Counted from the first letter of the stretch, positions 1 to 8,560 are shown. The stretch is DNA of 14,907 nt from Vibrio sp. (GCA_007124475.1 SLFB01000338.1:1-14907); one strand, 5' to 3'. Translations and numbers: made by a program. Notes: a model not told the origin generated them from the sequence alone.

Positions 1-104
1 ATATCTGTCCAGCCGACATCAGCAAAGCGAACCGTTTGACATTGGTTAGCATAAGCATTGAATGATAATGCGGCGACGGAGAGATAGGTGGTCATTTTAA
101 GCAT
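1..104 (-). CDS. choX: Choline/betaine ABC transporter substrate-binding protein, N-terminal part (cut by window edge)
   Basis: Only the first 34 codons are inside the window. They encode a short signal peptide (Lys3, hydrophobic stretch about residues 7-17, Ala-Tyr-Ala at 17-19, likely cleavage after residue 19), then a mature start [16 protein letters not shown]. That start is typical of the periplasmic choline/glycine-betaine binding proteins of ABC importers. The ATG at 104 has an AAGGA ribosome site 6 bases upstream. A second in-frame ATG at 95 is less well placed. The start overlaps the betA stop by 8 bases, so translation is probably coupled and the gene is the fourth of a betI-betB-betA operon. 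Permease and ATPase genes would be expected to follow, outside the window. The protein should capture choline in the periplasm as BetA's substrate. It could equally be named proX; the substrate is inferred from context. Confidence 0.75.
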   Translation of the reverse strand, partial: MLKMTTYLSVAALSFNAYANQCQTVRFADVGWTD

Positions 105-1836
105 AATGTTTCCTTGTCTTTGAACTATTTTCCTGAGATGTTGAGCGATCCATCGGACGAATGGCTGCTCGGCTACGCTGTTTTTTTTGCCAACTGTCTG
201 CTATCCACACTGGGGCAGGTTCAGCAGGTAACAGCGATTTATTGAGGATCATATCGGCTGCACGTTCTGCAACCATGATTGTTGGAGCATTTAGGTTACC
301 GTTCGGTATGGTGGGGAATATGGAGGAATCCACAATCCGTAACCCTTGAATACCAAACACTCGACATTGGTTATCCACGACGGCCATGGCATCATCGGCT
401 GAGCCCATTTTGCAGCTACAAGAGGGGTGATAAGCACTCTCAACATTTTGTTTAACCCAATTATCAATCGCTTCATCACTGCTAATTGATAAGCCGGGTT
501 GAATTTCTTCACCACGATAGTCATCTAATGCGGGCTGCGCGAGTAACTCACGAGTTAAGCGAATGCAGTCTCGCCAATCTTGAATATCTTGTTGGTGTGA
601 TAAATAGCGGAATAAAATCGCTGGCTTCTGCTTTGGATCACTGGAGCGAATCCAAACACGGCCGCGGCTATGCGGTTTATTGGGACCAACATGAACTTGA
701 AATCCGTGACCATCAAACGCGGTTTGGCCATCGTAACGCATGGCAGCTGGTAAAAAGTGGTATTGAATATTTGGCCATTTGAGTCCAGCGCGTGAGCGAA
801 TAAAGCCACAAGATTCAAAGTGGTTGGTGGCGCCTAGACCTTGTTTGGTCAAGATCCACTGAGTGCCTATCATGCCTTTACTTACCAAACCGAGCTTGCT
901 GTTTAACGTGATCGGTTGTTGGCAGCGATACTGAAAATAAACTTCTAAGTGATCTTGCAGGTTTTCACCGACGCCGGGCAGTTCATGTTGCACCTCAATG
1001 CCAGCGCTTTCTAATACGTCGCGTGGGCCAATACCCGATAATTGCAGTAATTGTACGGAACCAATTGAGCCTGCGCAGGAAATGACTTCTTGATTAGCAA
1101 ACACCACCTGGGTTTGGCCGCTTTTTTCAAACTCGACGCCAATCGCTCGTTTATCTTTGAGCATCACTTTACGAGTCAATACGCCTTTAAGCAGGGTTAG
1201 GTTAGGTCGAGCTAAAGCATGTTTTAAGTAGGCATTGGAGGTTGAAGCGCGAACCCCGTTATTAACCGTCATATGCATTGGCCCAAAACCTTCTTGTTGG
1301 TAGCCATTGTAATCATCGGTTTTCGGATAGCCAGCTTGTTCACCAGCTTCAATAAAAGCTTGGTAAAGTGGATTTAGCGTCATTTCGTTACCGTTGCAGG
1401 TAGCGACTGGGCCGTCACCGCCTCGATAGATATCCGTCCCTTGGCTCCATGATTCCGCACGCTTGAAGTAGGGTAAACATGAGGCGTAATCCCAGCCTTG
1501 TGCACCGTGCTGTTGCCATTCATCAAAGTCGCAAGCATGGCCTCTGACATAAACCATGCCGTTGATGGAAGAGCTGCCCCCTAAGACTTTGCCGCGTGGA
1601 CAATGTAGTTGTCGACCATCGAGTCCGGGCTCAGCGAGAGATTCAAATTGCCAAGCGTATTTGGCGCTGTTCATCGGATAAGACAGGGCGGTTGGCATTT
1701 GAATAAAAATGCTTTTATCACTGCCGCCAGCTTCAAGTAATAATACCGAGTTATCTGGATTTTCACTTAATCTATCGGCTAATACACAGCCGGCCGAGCC
1801 GGCACCGACAATAATATAGTCATAATGCTGTTTCAT
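97..1836 (-). CDS. betA: Choline dehydrogenase
   Basis: FAD-dependent membrane-associated enzyme of the GMC oxidoreductase family. It oxidises choline to betaine aldehyde, the first step of glycine betaine synthesis. Visible features are the N-terminal dinucleotide fold GAGSAG (residues 11-16) with EAGG at 35-38, the first GMC signature around 80-104 ([15 protein letters not shown]), the second around 254-271 ([16 protein letters not shown]), the active-site His470 in [10 protein letters not shown], and the Asn-rich NGNLNAPT segment at 512-519. The start is the ATG at 1836, with AAGGAG 5 bases upstream; an in-frame GTG at 1842 overlaps that ribosome site and is unlikely. At 579 residues it is about 23 longer than E. 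coli BetA as I recall it. The extra length is a polar Lys/Arg/Ser-rich C-terminal tail from about residue 548. The gene lies 9 bases after betB, whose stop codon overlaps the betA ribosome site. Confidence 0.96.
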   Translation of the reverse strand: MKQHYDYIIVGAGSAGCVLADRLSENPDNSVLLLEAGGSDKSIFIQMPTALSYPMNSAKYAWQFESLAEPGLDGRQLHCPRGKVLGGSSSINGMVYVRGHACDFDEWQQHGAQGWDYASCLPYFKRAESWSQGTDIYRGGDGPVATCNGNEMTLNPLYQAFIEAGEQAGYPKTDDYNGYQQEGFGPMHMTVNNGVRASTSNAYLKHALARPNLTLLKGVLTRKVMLKDKRAIGVEFEKSGQTQVVFANQEVISCAGSIGSVQLLQLSGIGPRDVLESAGIEVQHELPGVGENLQDHLEVYFQYRCQQPITLNSKLGLVSKGMIGTQWILTKQGLGATNHFESCGFIRSRAGLKWPNIQYHFLPAAMRYDGQTAFDGHGFQVHVGPNKPHSRGRVWIRSSDPKQKPAILFRYLSHQQDIQDWRDCIRLTRELLAQPALDDYRGEEIQPGLSISSDEAIDNWVKQNVESAYHPSCSCKMGSADDAMAVVDNQCRVFGIQGLRIVDSSIFPTIPNGNLNAPTIMVAERAADMILNKSLLPAEPAPVWIADSWQKKQRSRAAIRPMDRSTSQENSSKTRKHYA

Positions 1837-1845
1837 GATCACTCC

Positions 1846-3306
1846 TTAAGCATAAGGGCCGACGAAGTCATCGAGTTCGATTAACACGCTTTTCGTTTGG
1901 GTATAGTGAGTTAAAGTTTCGATACCATTTTCTCTTCCTACTCCCGATAGTTTGTAACCACCGACAGGCATTTGCGCTGGAGAGTCACCCCATGTGTTGA
2001 TCCAGCAAATACCGGCTTGTAGCTGGTGGATAACACGATGAGCACGCGATAGGTTCTGCGTAAACACCCCAGCGGCTAAGCCATAGTCTGTGTTGTTGGC
2101 ACGTTGAATGACCTCTTGTTCATCCGTAAAACTCAGCACTGCCATTACTGGTCCAAAGATTTCTTGTTGGACAAAGGCCATTTCATCGTCACAATCGACA
2201 AACACTGTGGGAGCAACAAAGTAACCCTTAGCGCATGAACCTTCCGTGACCGCTTTTCCACCGGTGAGTAGGGTGGCTCCACTTTGTTTAGCGCTATCGA
2301 TGGCTGAGAGCACTTTGTCGAAATGTGGTTGAGAAATGAGCGAGCCTACTTGGGTATTTGGGTCCATCGGATTGCCGATAACCAGGGCTTCTGTGCGCGC
2401 TTTGAGTTGTTCAATAAACGCTGGATAAATGGATTGATGTACAAACACTCGAGTGCCGTGAGTACACACTTCGCCTTGGGTATAGAAGTTAGCGGTCATC
2501 GCTGCAGATACAGCCTGATCTAGCTTAGCATCATCAAAAATGATCAAGGGGGATTTACCGCCTAGCTCCATGGTCACTGATTTTAACGTTTTCGCGCTAT
2601 CTGCCATCACTGCTTTACCCGTTCCACTTTCCCCAGTGAAAGAGACTTTTGCTATCTCAGGATGAGCGGTGAGCATTTGTCCCACTCGTGCATCCCCTTG
2701 CACTACGTTAAACACGCCATCAGGTAAACCGGCTTGTGTAAAAATTTCGGCCAGTTTGAGTGCGCTGAGCGGCGTTTCTTCTGACGGCTTAAAAATCATT
2801 GCATTACCTGCTGCTAAAGCAGGCGCGGATTTCCACATGGCGATTTGGATTGGATAGTTCCAGGCGCCAATTCCAGCGCAAATGCCTAGAGGCTCTTTAC
2901 GGGTGTAAAAAAACTGGCTGTTTGAGAGTGGTTGCTGATCACCTTGCAGAGTGGGCGCGAGACCAGCAAAGTACTCGATTACATCTGCGCCCGTGGTGAT
3001 ATCAACGGCAAGTGCTTCTTGGATTGGTTTACCGGTATCTTGGACTTCGAGTTTGGCTAGCTCATCGTTACGTTCGCGCAGGATGGCGACAGCTTTTAAC
3101 AAGATTCGGCTACGCTCGGTCGCACTCATGGCTGACCAAATCGCAAACCCTCGTTGAGCGGAGTCAATCGCGGCTTGCACGTCGCTGGCGCTAGCGTGAC
3201 CTAATACGGCCAGTGGCTCTCCAGTTGCGGGATTGTAGCTGGTAAAAGTTTCTCCAGATGACGCATAGCGCTGTGCGCCATCGATATAAAGCGAAGCGAT
3301 TTCCAT
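1846..3306 (-). CDS. betB: Betaine aldehyde dehydrogenase
   Basis: NAD(P)-dependent aldehyde dehydrogenase that converts betaine aldehyde to glycine betaine in the cytoplasm. At 486 residues it has the length usual for BetB. Catalytic features are visible: Asn150 in WNYP (oxyanion hole), Lys173 in IFKPSEE (cofactor binding), general-base Glu247 in MELGGK, and nucleophile Cys281 in [12 protein letters not shown], the form typical of betaine aldehyde dehydrogenases. It sits between betI (11 bases upstream) and betA (9 bases downstream). The ATG at 3306 has only a weak ribosome site (TAGGT about 8 bases upstream, overlapping the betI stop), so translation may depend on coupling to betI. Sequence match and neighbours make the assignment firm. 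Confidence 0.97.
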   Translation of the reverse strand: MEIASLYIDGAQRYASSGETFTSYNPATGEPLAVLGHASASDVQAAIDSAQRGFAIWSAMSATERSRILLKAVAILRERNDELAKLEVQDTGKPIQEALAVDITTGADVIEYFAGLAPTLQGDQQPLSNSQFFYTRKEPLGICAGIGAWNYPIQIAMWKSAPALAAGNAMIFKPSEETPLSALKLAEIFTQAGLPDGVFNVVQGDARVGQMLTAHPEIAKVSFTGESGTGKAVMADSAKTLKSVTMELGGKSPLIIFDDAKLDQAVSAAMTANFYTQGEVCTHGTRVFVHQSIYPAFIEQLKARTEALVIGNPMDPNTQVGSLISQPHFDKVLSAIDSAKQSGATLLTGGKAVTEGSCAKGYFVAPTVFVDCDDEMAFVQQEIFGPVMAVLSFTDEQEVIQRANNTDYGLAAGVFTQNLSRAHRVIHQLQAGICWINTWGDSPAQMPVGGYKLSGVGRENGIETLTHYTQTKSVLIELDDFVGPYA

Positions 3307-3317
3307 ATGATAAAGAC

Positions 3318-3920
3318 CTATTGAGTAAGTGCTGCGTGTTGAGCGAGTTGTTGTTGTAAGTAATCGTTAATTAAGTGCTGAGCTTGGTCGGCATTAATCC
3401 CGTTGGGATTAAGTGCACCACGTAGCCAAAAGCCATCGATTAGAGCGGCGATGCCTTGAGCAACTCGTTGAGCATGAGCTTTTGGGAGTAATGCTTTGAG
3501 CTCAATGTATAAATGAGAAATCAGACGTTTTTCATTCACCCGTTGTAAACGGTTGAGTTGTGGGTCATGCATTGAATATGACCAGAAAGCTAACCAAGTT
3601 TTTACGACGTGGCTTTGGGTTTGAAAGCCGGCAAAATTGGCTTGCACTATGGCATTAATTCGCGCTTGATGAGCATCTTTTTTTAGGTTTCTTAGCGCGT
3701 TTGTTACGGTGAGTGAGTGCTCACGCAGGATTACGCGCATGGTTTCTTCTAATAAGCCGTGCTTACCACCAAAATAATGATTAATGATCCCGGTTGATAC
3801 CCCAGCTTCGCGGCTGATTAAGGCGATACTAGCGGCATGTAACCCAACTTGTTCAATTACCATCATGGTGGCCTGTACGAGCTGTGGTTTTCGTATATCA
3901 GGCATCCCAACCTTAGGCAT
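3318..3920 (-). CDS. betI: TetR-family choline-sensing repressor BetI
   Basis: A 200-residue TetR-family regulator. The N-terminus [18 protein letters not shown] and the helix-turn-helix around residues 29-50 ([19 protein letters not shown]) follow the BetI pattern closely. BetI proteins repress the bet operon and release DNA when choline is present. The chosen start is the ATG at 3920, with AAGGAG 5 bases upstream and matching the family N-terminus; the in-frame GTG at 3926 overlaps the ribosome site. It is the first gene of the minus-strand operon, and a candidate operator lies 19-38 bases upstream, consistent with autoregulation. Confidence 0.95.
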   Translation of the reverse strand: MPKVGMPDIRKPQLVQATMMVIEQVGLHAASIALISREAGVSTGIINHYFGGKHGLLEETMRVILREHSLTVTNALRNLKKDAHQARINAIVQANFAGFQTQSHVVKTWLAFWSYSMHDPQLNRLQRVNEKRLISHLYIELKALLPKAHAQRVAQGIAALIDGFWLRGALNPNGINADQAQHLINDYLQQQLAQHAALTQ

Positions 3921-3938
3921 TAACACTCCTTGTTATTT

Positions 3939-3999
3939 TTAATTGAACGATTAGTTAACGATAACTTTACACGGCTAATCATTAGATCTCAAATGATTA
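3939..3999 (-). promoter_or_regulatory. bet operon promoter with two candidate operators
   Basis: On the minus strand a -35 TTGAGA (3987-3992) and a -10 TAAAGT (3964-3969) are separated by 17 bases, placing the transcript start near 3957. A perfect 8-base inverted repeat, TAATCATT (3976-3983) and AATGATTA (3992-3999), covers the -35 and part of the spacer. Just downstream of the start, the imperfect palindrome TTAATTGAACGATTAGTTAA (3939-3958) contains one full TTAATTGAACG arm. From memory this resembles the TTGAACGTTCAA-type BetI operator, and the site would block initiation. The bet operons of V. harveyi and V. parahaemolyticus are also reported to be controlled by LuxR/OpaR-type regulators and CosR; the upper palindrome could serve such a protein. 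No experiment supports these sites here. Confidence 0.55.
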
Positions 4000-4148
4000 T
4001 TTTTGGTTTATTGTGTTTCTTTAGCTTCGTTTTTATGTTTTTTTGTTTAATTTCAATGTTATAGGTTTATTTTTATTTTTATTAATTTTTATTAATGGTT
4101 AGAGGTAATCTGAATGGTTTGCTGTTTTAGGTGAGTGAGACTTAGGGG
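4000..4148. other. Very AT-rich intergenic tract without a gene
   Basis: Between the bet promoter and the aminopeptidase terminator lies a tract dominated by T runs on the plus strand (for example around 4030-4045 and 4067-4095). I see no open frame with a ribosome site and no RNA gene. Such curved AT-rich DNA upstream of an inducible operon could bind H-NS-type proteins; this is inference only. The 100 bases between 4183 and 4283, after the terminator, also hold nothing recognisable. Confidence 0.5.
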
Positions 4149-4149
4149 T

Positions 4150-4182
4150 AAAAAAATCCCTTAACTGGGATGTTAAGGGATT
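4150..4182 (-). terminator. Intrinsic terminator of the aminopeptidase gene
   Basis: An 11-base perfect stem (4155-4165 pairing with 4172-4182, core CCCTTAAC/GTTAAGGG) encloses a 6-base loop. Read on the minus strand it is followed by seven T residues (4150-4156). It lies about 100 bases past the aminopeptidase stop and insulates that gene from the bet promoter. Confidence 0.9.
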
Positions 4183-4283
4183 GAAATCAAAGTTTAGCCA
4201 GTCTTTTGTTGGTAAGTAGACAGATGCAGTTATAGCTGATTATATAAAATCATAGGTCTACACAGTCACCTCTACTCAGCTAT

Positions 4284-6071
4284 TTATAGAGTGATTGGCT
4301 GAGTGGCTTTTTCTAACCAGAGTTTCACTTCGCCCTCGACCAATGGGCTAATGTCGCGCCACACCTTCTGATGGTAGTCATTAAGCCAAGCAATTTCATG
4401 CGCGGCTAATAAACTAAAATCAATCACCCGGGTATCGATTGGGCAACGAGTCAGCGCTTCAAAGCCGAGCATGTTTTTATCTCCTTGAGTTGAGATTTCA
4501 ACCACTAATTCAAGGTTTTCAATCCGAATGCCAAACTCGTCAGCTCGGTAATACCCTGGCTCGTTAGACAACACCATACCGGGGCGCAAAGCGACGGGGT
4601 TATGTACTTTACTGATCCGTTGTGGCCCTTCATGAACATTAAGAAAATGCCCCACACCATGGCCTGTACCATGATCGTAATCGTAGCCTTCGGACCATAA
4701 ATATTGGCGTGCAAGCGCATCCAGTTGATGACCGCAAGTCCCTGCTGGGAAGCGAGCTTGAGCTAAGGCGATATGCCCTTTAAGCACTAAAGTAAATTGG
4801 TGTTTCATCTCTGCGCTTGGCTGACCAATCGCAATGGTACGCGTGATATCGGTAGTGCCATCGAGATATTGACCGCCTGAATCGACTAAATACAAACTAT
4901 TTAAACTCAGTTCACCGGGCTGTGGCTGATTGAGATGATTGTAGTGACACATTGCTGCGTTGCTACCAGCGGCGGAAATCGTATCAAAGCTAAGATCAGC
5001 CAATGTCGGGTCTTGCGCGCGGAAAGCATAAAGCTGATCGGCTAACTGAGCTTCATTATAAAGGCGACCAGAGGCAACCTCATCGTCTAGCCAAGCAAGA
5101 AACTTACTCATCGCTACACCATCACGGATATGGCAAGCTTTCATTCCTGCCACTTCCGTCGGGTTTTTGGCCGCTTTCGGCAGCAAGCATGGATCGCTAT
5201 CTTGAACAAGCTTGGCTCCGGCATTTTGTAAGACCAGAGTAAACCACGCATTACTGGTGTTCGGGTCGATCATCACTTGCTGATCTGTAAGCTGTTCTAA
5301 CTGAGCTTGTAATTGCTCCGGGTGATAAACACGTACTCCCGCGCCTACGTGCTGCTCAAAACCGGTTGCTAAGCGCGCTGGATCGAAGAAAAAGTCGACG
5401 CTTGCATCGGCATGAATGATCGCGTGTGAAAGTAACACCGGTAGGCGAGCGACATCGAGGCCACGAACGTTGAATAACCAGCAAATAGAATCTAGCTCAG
5501 TGAGTATCGCGCAGTTGACTTTTTTAGTTTGCAATAACTTGGCAATGGTTTCTCGCTTTGTCTGACAATCTACCCCTACTTGGTCCACCGCCATCAGGCG
5601 CATGGCCGAGGTCACGGGTGTTGGGCGATCATGCCACAAGCAATCAATCGGGTTTTCGCTTATCGCCACTAGTGTGTATTCACCAGCTAACCGTTGCTGA
5701 GCGCTGGTTAACCAGCTAGCTCGGTGCATTCTTGGGTCATAACCGATTTTACTGCCTTTCGGTAGCTGTTCGCTTATCCATTGCAAATAAGGTTCTTCAA
5801 TTAAATGACGGTATTGAAAAATATCACCGGGTACTTGTTTCGGAACTTGCACAGTGTAGCGACCATCGGCGAAGATAGCGGCATTATCGCGAGTGATCAC
5901 GGCGGCGCCAGCCGAGCCAGTAAAACCAGAGACCCATTCTAAGCGTTCGTTTTGAATCGGTACGTATTCACCAAGATACTCATCTTCGTGAGGAACAATC
6001 AGTGCATCTAAGTTGTGTTGAGTGAGCCATTGACGTAGGGCTGTAATACGTTGAGCAATTGGGTGTGACAT
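4284..6071 (-). CDS. Xaa-Pro aminopeptidase, long three-domain (APP1-type) M24B form
   Basis: A dinuclear-metal peptidase that removes an N-terminal residue preceding proline, presumably in the cytosol (no signal peptide). At 595 residues it has the architecture of the long aminopeptidase P type: two creatinase-like N-terminal domains (about 1-150 and 155-300), a pita-bread catalytic domain (about 305-540) and a C-terminal M24 extension. Metal ligands are visible: Asp397 (LVDSGG), Asp408 (TTDITR), His471 (GTGHGVGH), Glu504 (LSNEPGYY) and Glu518 (IRIENL), with the proton-shuttle His480 in NVHEGP. It is longer than the roughly 441-residue E. coli PepP and is a different subfamily, so no symbol is given. 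The start is the ATG at 6071 (AAGGA 8 bases upstream), which fits the family N-terminus. An in-frame ATG at 6137, also with a GAGG site, would add 22 residues containing three prolines. Confidence 0.93.
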   Translation of the reverse strand: MSHPIAQRITALRQWLTQHNLDALIVPHEDEYLGEYVPIQNERLEWVSGFTGSAGAAVITRDNAAIFADGRYTVQVPKQVPGDIFQYRHLIEEPYLQWISEQLPKGSKIGYDPRMHRASWLTSAQQRLAGEYTLVAISENPIDCLWHDRPTPVTSAMRLMAVDQVGVDCQTKRETIAKLLQTKKVNCAILTELDSICWLFNVRGLDVARLPVLLSHAIIHADASVDFFFDPARLATGFEQHVGAGVRVYHPEQLQAQLEQLTDQQVMIDPNTSNAWFTLVLQNAGAKLVQDSDPCLLPKAAKNPTEVAGMKACHIRDGVAMSKFLAWLDDEVASGRLYNEAQLADQLYAFRAQDPTLADLSFDTISAAGSNAAMCHYNHLNQPQPGELSLNSLYLVDSGGQYLDGTTDITRTIAIGQPSAEMKHQFTLVLKGHIALAQARFPAGTCGHQLDALARQYLWSEGYDYDHGTGHGVGHFLNVHEGPQRISKVHNPVALRPGMVLSNEPGYYRADEFGIRIENLELVVEISTQGDKNMLGFEALTRCPIDTRVIDFSLLAAHEIAWLNDYHQKVWRDISPLVEGEVKLWLEKATQPITL

Positions 6072-6100
6072 GGGGGTAGTCCTTGTTAACGGTCCTTGAT

Positions 6101-6130
6101 AAAAAGGCTCTTGGCGAGAAAACGCCAGAG
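6101..6130 (-). terminator. Terminator-like hairpin in the aminopeptidase leader
   Basis: On the minus strand, CTCTGGCG (6123-6130) pairs with CGCCAAGAG (6108-6116) around a 6-base loop, with one bulged A. After CC it is followed by TTTTT (6101-6105). The hairpin lies between the predicted promoter (-10 at 6152-6157) and the ATG at 6071. It could be an attenuator, a weak terminator or a processing site. The stem is short, so read-through is expected. Confidence 0.4.
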
Positions 6131-6151
6131 ATAGCATAAGCTACCTCTTTT

Positions 6152-6179
6152 ACTATAGGGGTGCAAATCTGTCTGCTAA
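6152..6179 (-). promoter_or_regulatory. Predicted promoter of the aminopeptidase gene
   Basis: On the minus strand, -35 TTAGCA (6174-6179, 4 of 6 consensus bases) and -10 TATAGT (6152-6157, 5 of 6) are separated by 16 bases, with a start near 6145. That leaves roughly 75 bases of leader before the ATG at 6071. It also puts the upstream ATG at 6137 only about 8 bases from the transcript start, which argues against heavy use of that ATG. Confidence 0.5.
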
Positions 6180-6209
6180 CGCCCAATCAATGAGCCAGAT
6201 TTAGGGCGT
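6179..6209. repeat. Inverted repeat between lysR and the aminopeptidase gene
   Basis: ACGCCC (6179-6184) pairs with GGGCGT (6204-6209), and the stem continues with AATC (6185-6188) and GATT (6198-6201) across a TA bulge, leaving a 9-base loop. No T run follows on either strand. It may be a transcript-end hairpin for lysR, whose stop is 23 bases away, or an operator touching the -35 of the aminopeptidase promoter. Confidence 0.5.
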
Positions 6210-6231
6210 AAAATGGACTTACCATTTAGAC

Positions 6232-7179
6232 TTATGGTTGACGCAGATGATTGGTTTTGGTCTCGATAATTTGTCTGAGCCAGCTTAGTGCCGGATCATT
6301 TTGTCGGTCACGATGCCAAAATAGCGTGTAGGCCATCGGTGGAAAATCTAAAGGAATGGGTAACACCACCAGATTCATTTGTTTCGCGATCATTTCAGTA
6401 AAGTGTTTTGGGGCCGTAAAAACAAAATCAGTATAAGTACATAAACTGGCCGCACTATTAAAATCAGGCACCGTGATGGCGATATCTCGTTCTAGACCAA
6501 TATCGGCGAGGCGATAATCCAATAACCAGCGGTCATTACCATCACAGCGAACTTGAACATGGCGTAACGACAAATAAGCATTCAGATTCCAATCAGCTTG
6601 CAATATCGGATGATCATGACGTAAGGCGCACATTTGCGTATCGCGAAACACTTCCTGTTCACAGATGTCTTTCGGAGGCAGCATAGTCAGGCGAGCATCA
6701 TTAATATCAATATCTTTACCCGTGATCCCTAAATCAAGTTCACCAAGCTGTAGTTGTTTAAAAGTTTGTTCACTCCAGGCATGAGTACTGATATTCAGTT
6801 TTGGCCCTTGGTTAAAAATGGCGGGTAAAAAATGCGGCAAAATGAGCGAGTAGACACTTTCCACGGCCGCGATATGAAAGCGATGTTCACTCGATTGGGG
6901 AGTAAACACTTCCGGCTGATTAATTAGCTCTAACTGGTTAACCAAAATATCCAGTTTAGGTTTGAGAAAGAGCGCCCTAGGAGTGGGTTTTAAGCCATGC
7001 GAGCTGCGAATAAAGAGGGGGTCATCAAACTGAATACGTAGTTTGGCTAATGATTTACTGACCGCTGATTGGCTGAGATAGAGGCGATTGGCAGTGCGAG
7101 TGACACTCAGTTCTTCGATCAACACTTTTAAACACACTAAAAGATTGAGATCAAGGCGTGCTAGGCTTTCTATCTTCAT
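6232..7179 (-). CDS. LysR-family transcriptional regulator
   Basis: A 315-residue LysR-type regulator. The N-terminal winged helix-turn-helix spans about residues 8-65, with LSVTRTANRLYLSQSAVSKS as the recognition region (24-43). A substrate-binding-like effector domain occupies the rest, of the type seen in NodD/LeuO-like members (DLNLLVCLKVLIEE start, FIRSSHGLKPTPRA). The chosen start is the ATG at 7179, with AAGGA 7 bases upstream. The upstream ATG at 7221 lies ahead of a perfect TATAAT -10 (7210-7215 on the minus strand), so it would precede the transcript start. The gene is divergent from a Bcr/CflA efflux transporter across 111 bases, the usual arrangement for a LysR protein and its target. 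The inducer cannot be read from the sequence. Confidence 0.93.
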   Translation of the reverse strand: MKIESLARLDLNLLVCLKVLIEELSVTRTANRLYLSQSAVSKSLAKLRIQFDDPLFIRSSHGLKPTPRALFLKPKLDILVNQLELINQPEVFTPQSSEHRFHIAAVESVYSLILPHFLPAIFNQGPKLNISTHAWSEQTFKQLQLGELDLGITGKDIDINDARLTMLPPKDICEQEVFRDTQMCALRHDHPILQADWNLNAYLSLRHVQVRCDGNDRWLLDYRLADIGLERDIAITVPDFNSAASLCTYTDFVFTAPKHFTEMIAKQMNLVVLPIPLDFPPMAYTLFWHRDRQNDPALSWLRQIIETKTNHLRQP

Positions 7180-7290
7180 CTGTTTTTCCTTTATGGAATA
7201 ATGGGAATGATTATACGCCATTTTTGTTCATATCACCTTGGTATTACTATACGCGCATCTCTATAACACCGTTTTATATGGAATGATCCC
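7180..7290. promoter_or_regulatory. Divergent lysR / efflux-transporter promoter region
   Basis: For lysR (minus), a perfect -10 TATAAT is at 7210-7215 with no clear -35, suggesting activator dependence or a weak promoter. For the transporter (plus), -35 TTGGTA (7238-7243) and -10 TATAAC (7262-7267) are separated by 18 bases. TATACGC occurs twice in direct orientation (7212-7218 and 7248-7254), 36 bases apart, and could mark regulator contacts. Confidence 0.45.
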
Positions 7291-8490
7291 GTGAGCGTCA
7301 CAGCAATCCCCACTCCAAGCCGTCTGCAATTGGCTCTCTTAACACTATTGGTGCTATTTAGTCCTTTAGCGATAGATATTTATTTACCCGCATTACCCAA
7401 AATTGCTCAAACGTTTCACGTGGAACACACGTTAGCACAAGATACGATTACTTGGTTTTTATTCGCTATGGGGGTGGGGCAACTGTTTGCTGGCCCTTTG
7501 GCGGATAAGTACGGACGTCGAACTGTTGCATTAGTAGGGGTTAGCATCTATACCTTGAGCGCTTTATTGGCGTGGAGTGCGCAAAGTATTGAATGGATGC
7601 TAATTGCTCGGTTGTTACAAGGCTTAGGTGCGTGCGCGACATCGGTAGCAGCTTTTGCAACAGTTCGCGATCTTTTCGGCCCAGAGCGCAGTGGTAAAAT
7701 GATCAGCTACTTAAATGGTGCGATTTGTTTTATTCCCGCTCTGGCCCCCATTTTGGGTAGTTGGTTAACCCAGCAGTTTGGCTGGCGCGCTAATTTTAGT
7801 TTTATGGCGGGGTTTGCTATGACGGTGGGCTTGTTGATGCTCATCAGTATGAAAGAAACCAACCCTGTTACCGAGAAGCAAGCTTACTTTGCTTGGTCTC
7901 GTTATTGGTCGGTGCTAAAAACGCCTTCGTTTTTGTTCCATGCCTCACTATGCCTGTTGGCAATGGCGGTGATTTTAGCTTATGTCGTCTCTGCGCCGTT
8001 AATTTTAATGGATAGATTAGGGCTGACCATGAATCAATTTACCTTCTGGTTTGGTATCAATGCGCTAGTTAACATTGTCGCTTGTTTATCAGCACCTAAA
8101 ATGATGGATAGAGTCGGCACACATCGCACCTTAGTGTTGGGCATTATCGCACTGCTGGTGGGAGGAAGCGTGATGGTGATGCTGGCTCAGGTTACCACCG
8201 CGTTAGCGTTTATGTTGCCAATTTTTATTTCATCCATAGGCTTTGCATGGATCCTTGGCGCAGCAGCGGGCAAAGCGTTAGCCCCATTTGGTGACCGAGC
8301 AGGAACCGCGGCGGCTTTATTAGGTTTATTCCAAATGAGTGGCTCAGGTTTGCTGGTCGGTACACTGCAACGTTTAAGTTTTGAACCACAAATTTTGATT
8401 GCTTTGCATATGTGGTTGGTGGCTCCAGCCCTGATCATTTTGTTTTCAAAAGTGGGTCGTCGTTGGCATCAATGGGCGCTGGATTCTTAA
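7291..8490 (+). CDS. Bcr/CflA-family drug-efflux MFS transporter
   Basis: A 399-residue inner-membrane protein predicted to have 12 membrane segments. It carries Bcr/CflA signatures: SPLAIDIYLPALP near residues 24-36 in the first segment, MFS motif A GPLADKYGRR at 68-77, and RLLQGLGA near 107-114. Proteins of this family export drugs or small metabolites using the proton gradient; the substrate here is unknown. The start is a GTG at 7291, with a weak GGA about 8 bases upstream; nearby ATGs at 7278 and 7283 are out of frame. The divergent LysR gene is the likely regulator. No terminator is evident before tsrA, so some transcription may continue into it. Confidence 0.92.
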   Translation: MSVTAIPTPSRLQLALLTLLVLFSPLAIDIYLPALPKIAQTFHVEHTLAQDTITWFLFAMGVGQLFAGPLADKYGRRTVALVGVSIYTLSALLAWSAQSIEWMLIARLLQGLGACATSVAAFATVRDLFGPERSGKMISYLNGAICFIPALAPILGSWLTQQFGWRANFSFMAGFAMTVGLLMLISMKETNPVTEKQAYFAWSRYWSVLKTPSFLFHASLCLLAMAVILAYVVSAPLILMDRLGLTMNQFTFWFGINALVNIVACLSAPKMMDRVGTHRTLVLGIIALLVGGSVMVMLAQVTTALAFMLPIFISSIGFAWILGAAAGKALAPFGDRAGTAAALLGLFQMSGSGLLVGTLQRLSFEPQILIALHMWLVAPALIILFSKVGRRWHQWALDS

Positions 8491-8560
8491 ATCATTAGGC
8501 GCAATGGATGATTCTTACCTTTAACGATCTCGCCAAGTCGCTTGGGTATCGCAAGAAGTT

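Noticed and set aside
1837..1842. GTG start for betA at 1842
   Set aside because: The GTG overlaps the AAGGAG ribosome site; the ATG at 1836 is properly spaced.
2323..3194. Several plus-strand open frames inside betB
   Set aside because: They are antisense to a clear BetB protein, lack ribosome sites and family-like sequence, and overlap one another.
4505..5242. Open frames overlapping the aminopeptidase gene
   Set aside because: Shadow frames of a confidently identified protein, with no independent coding signal.
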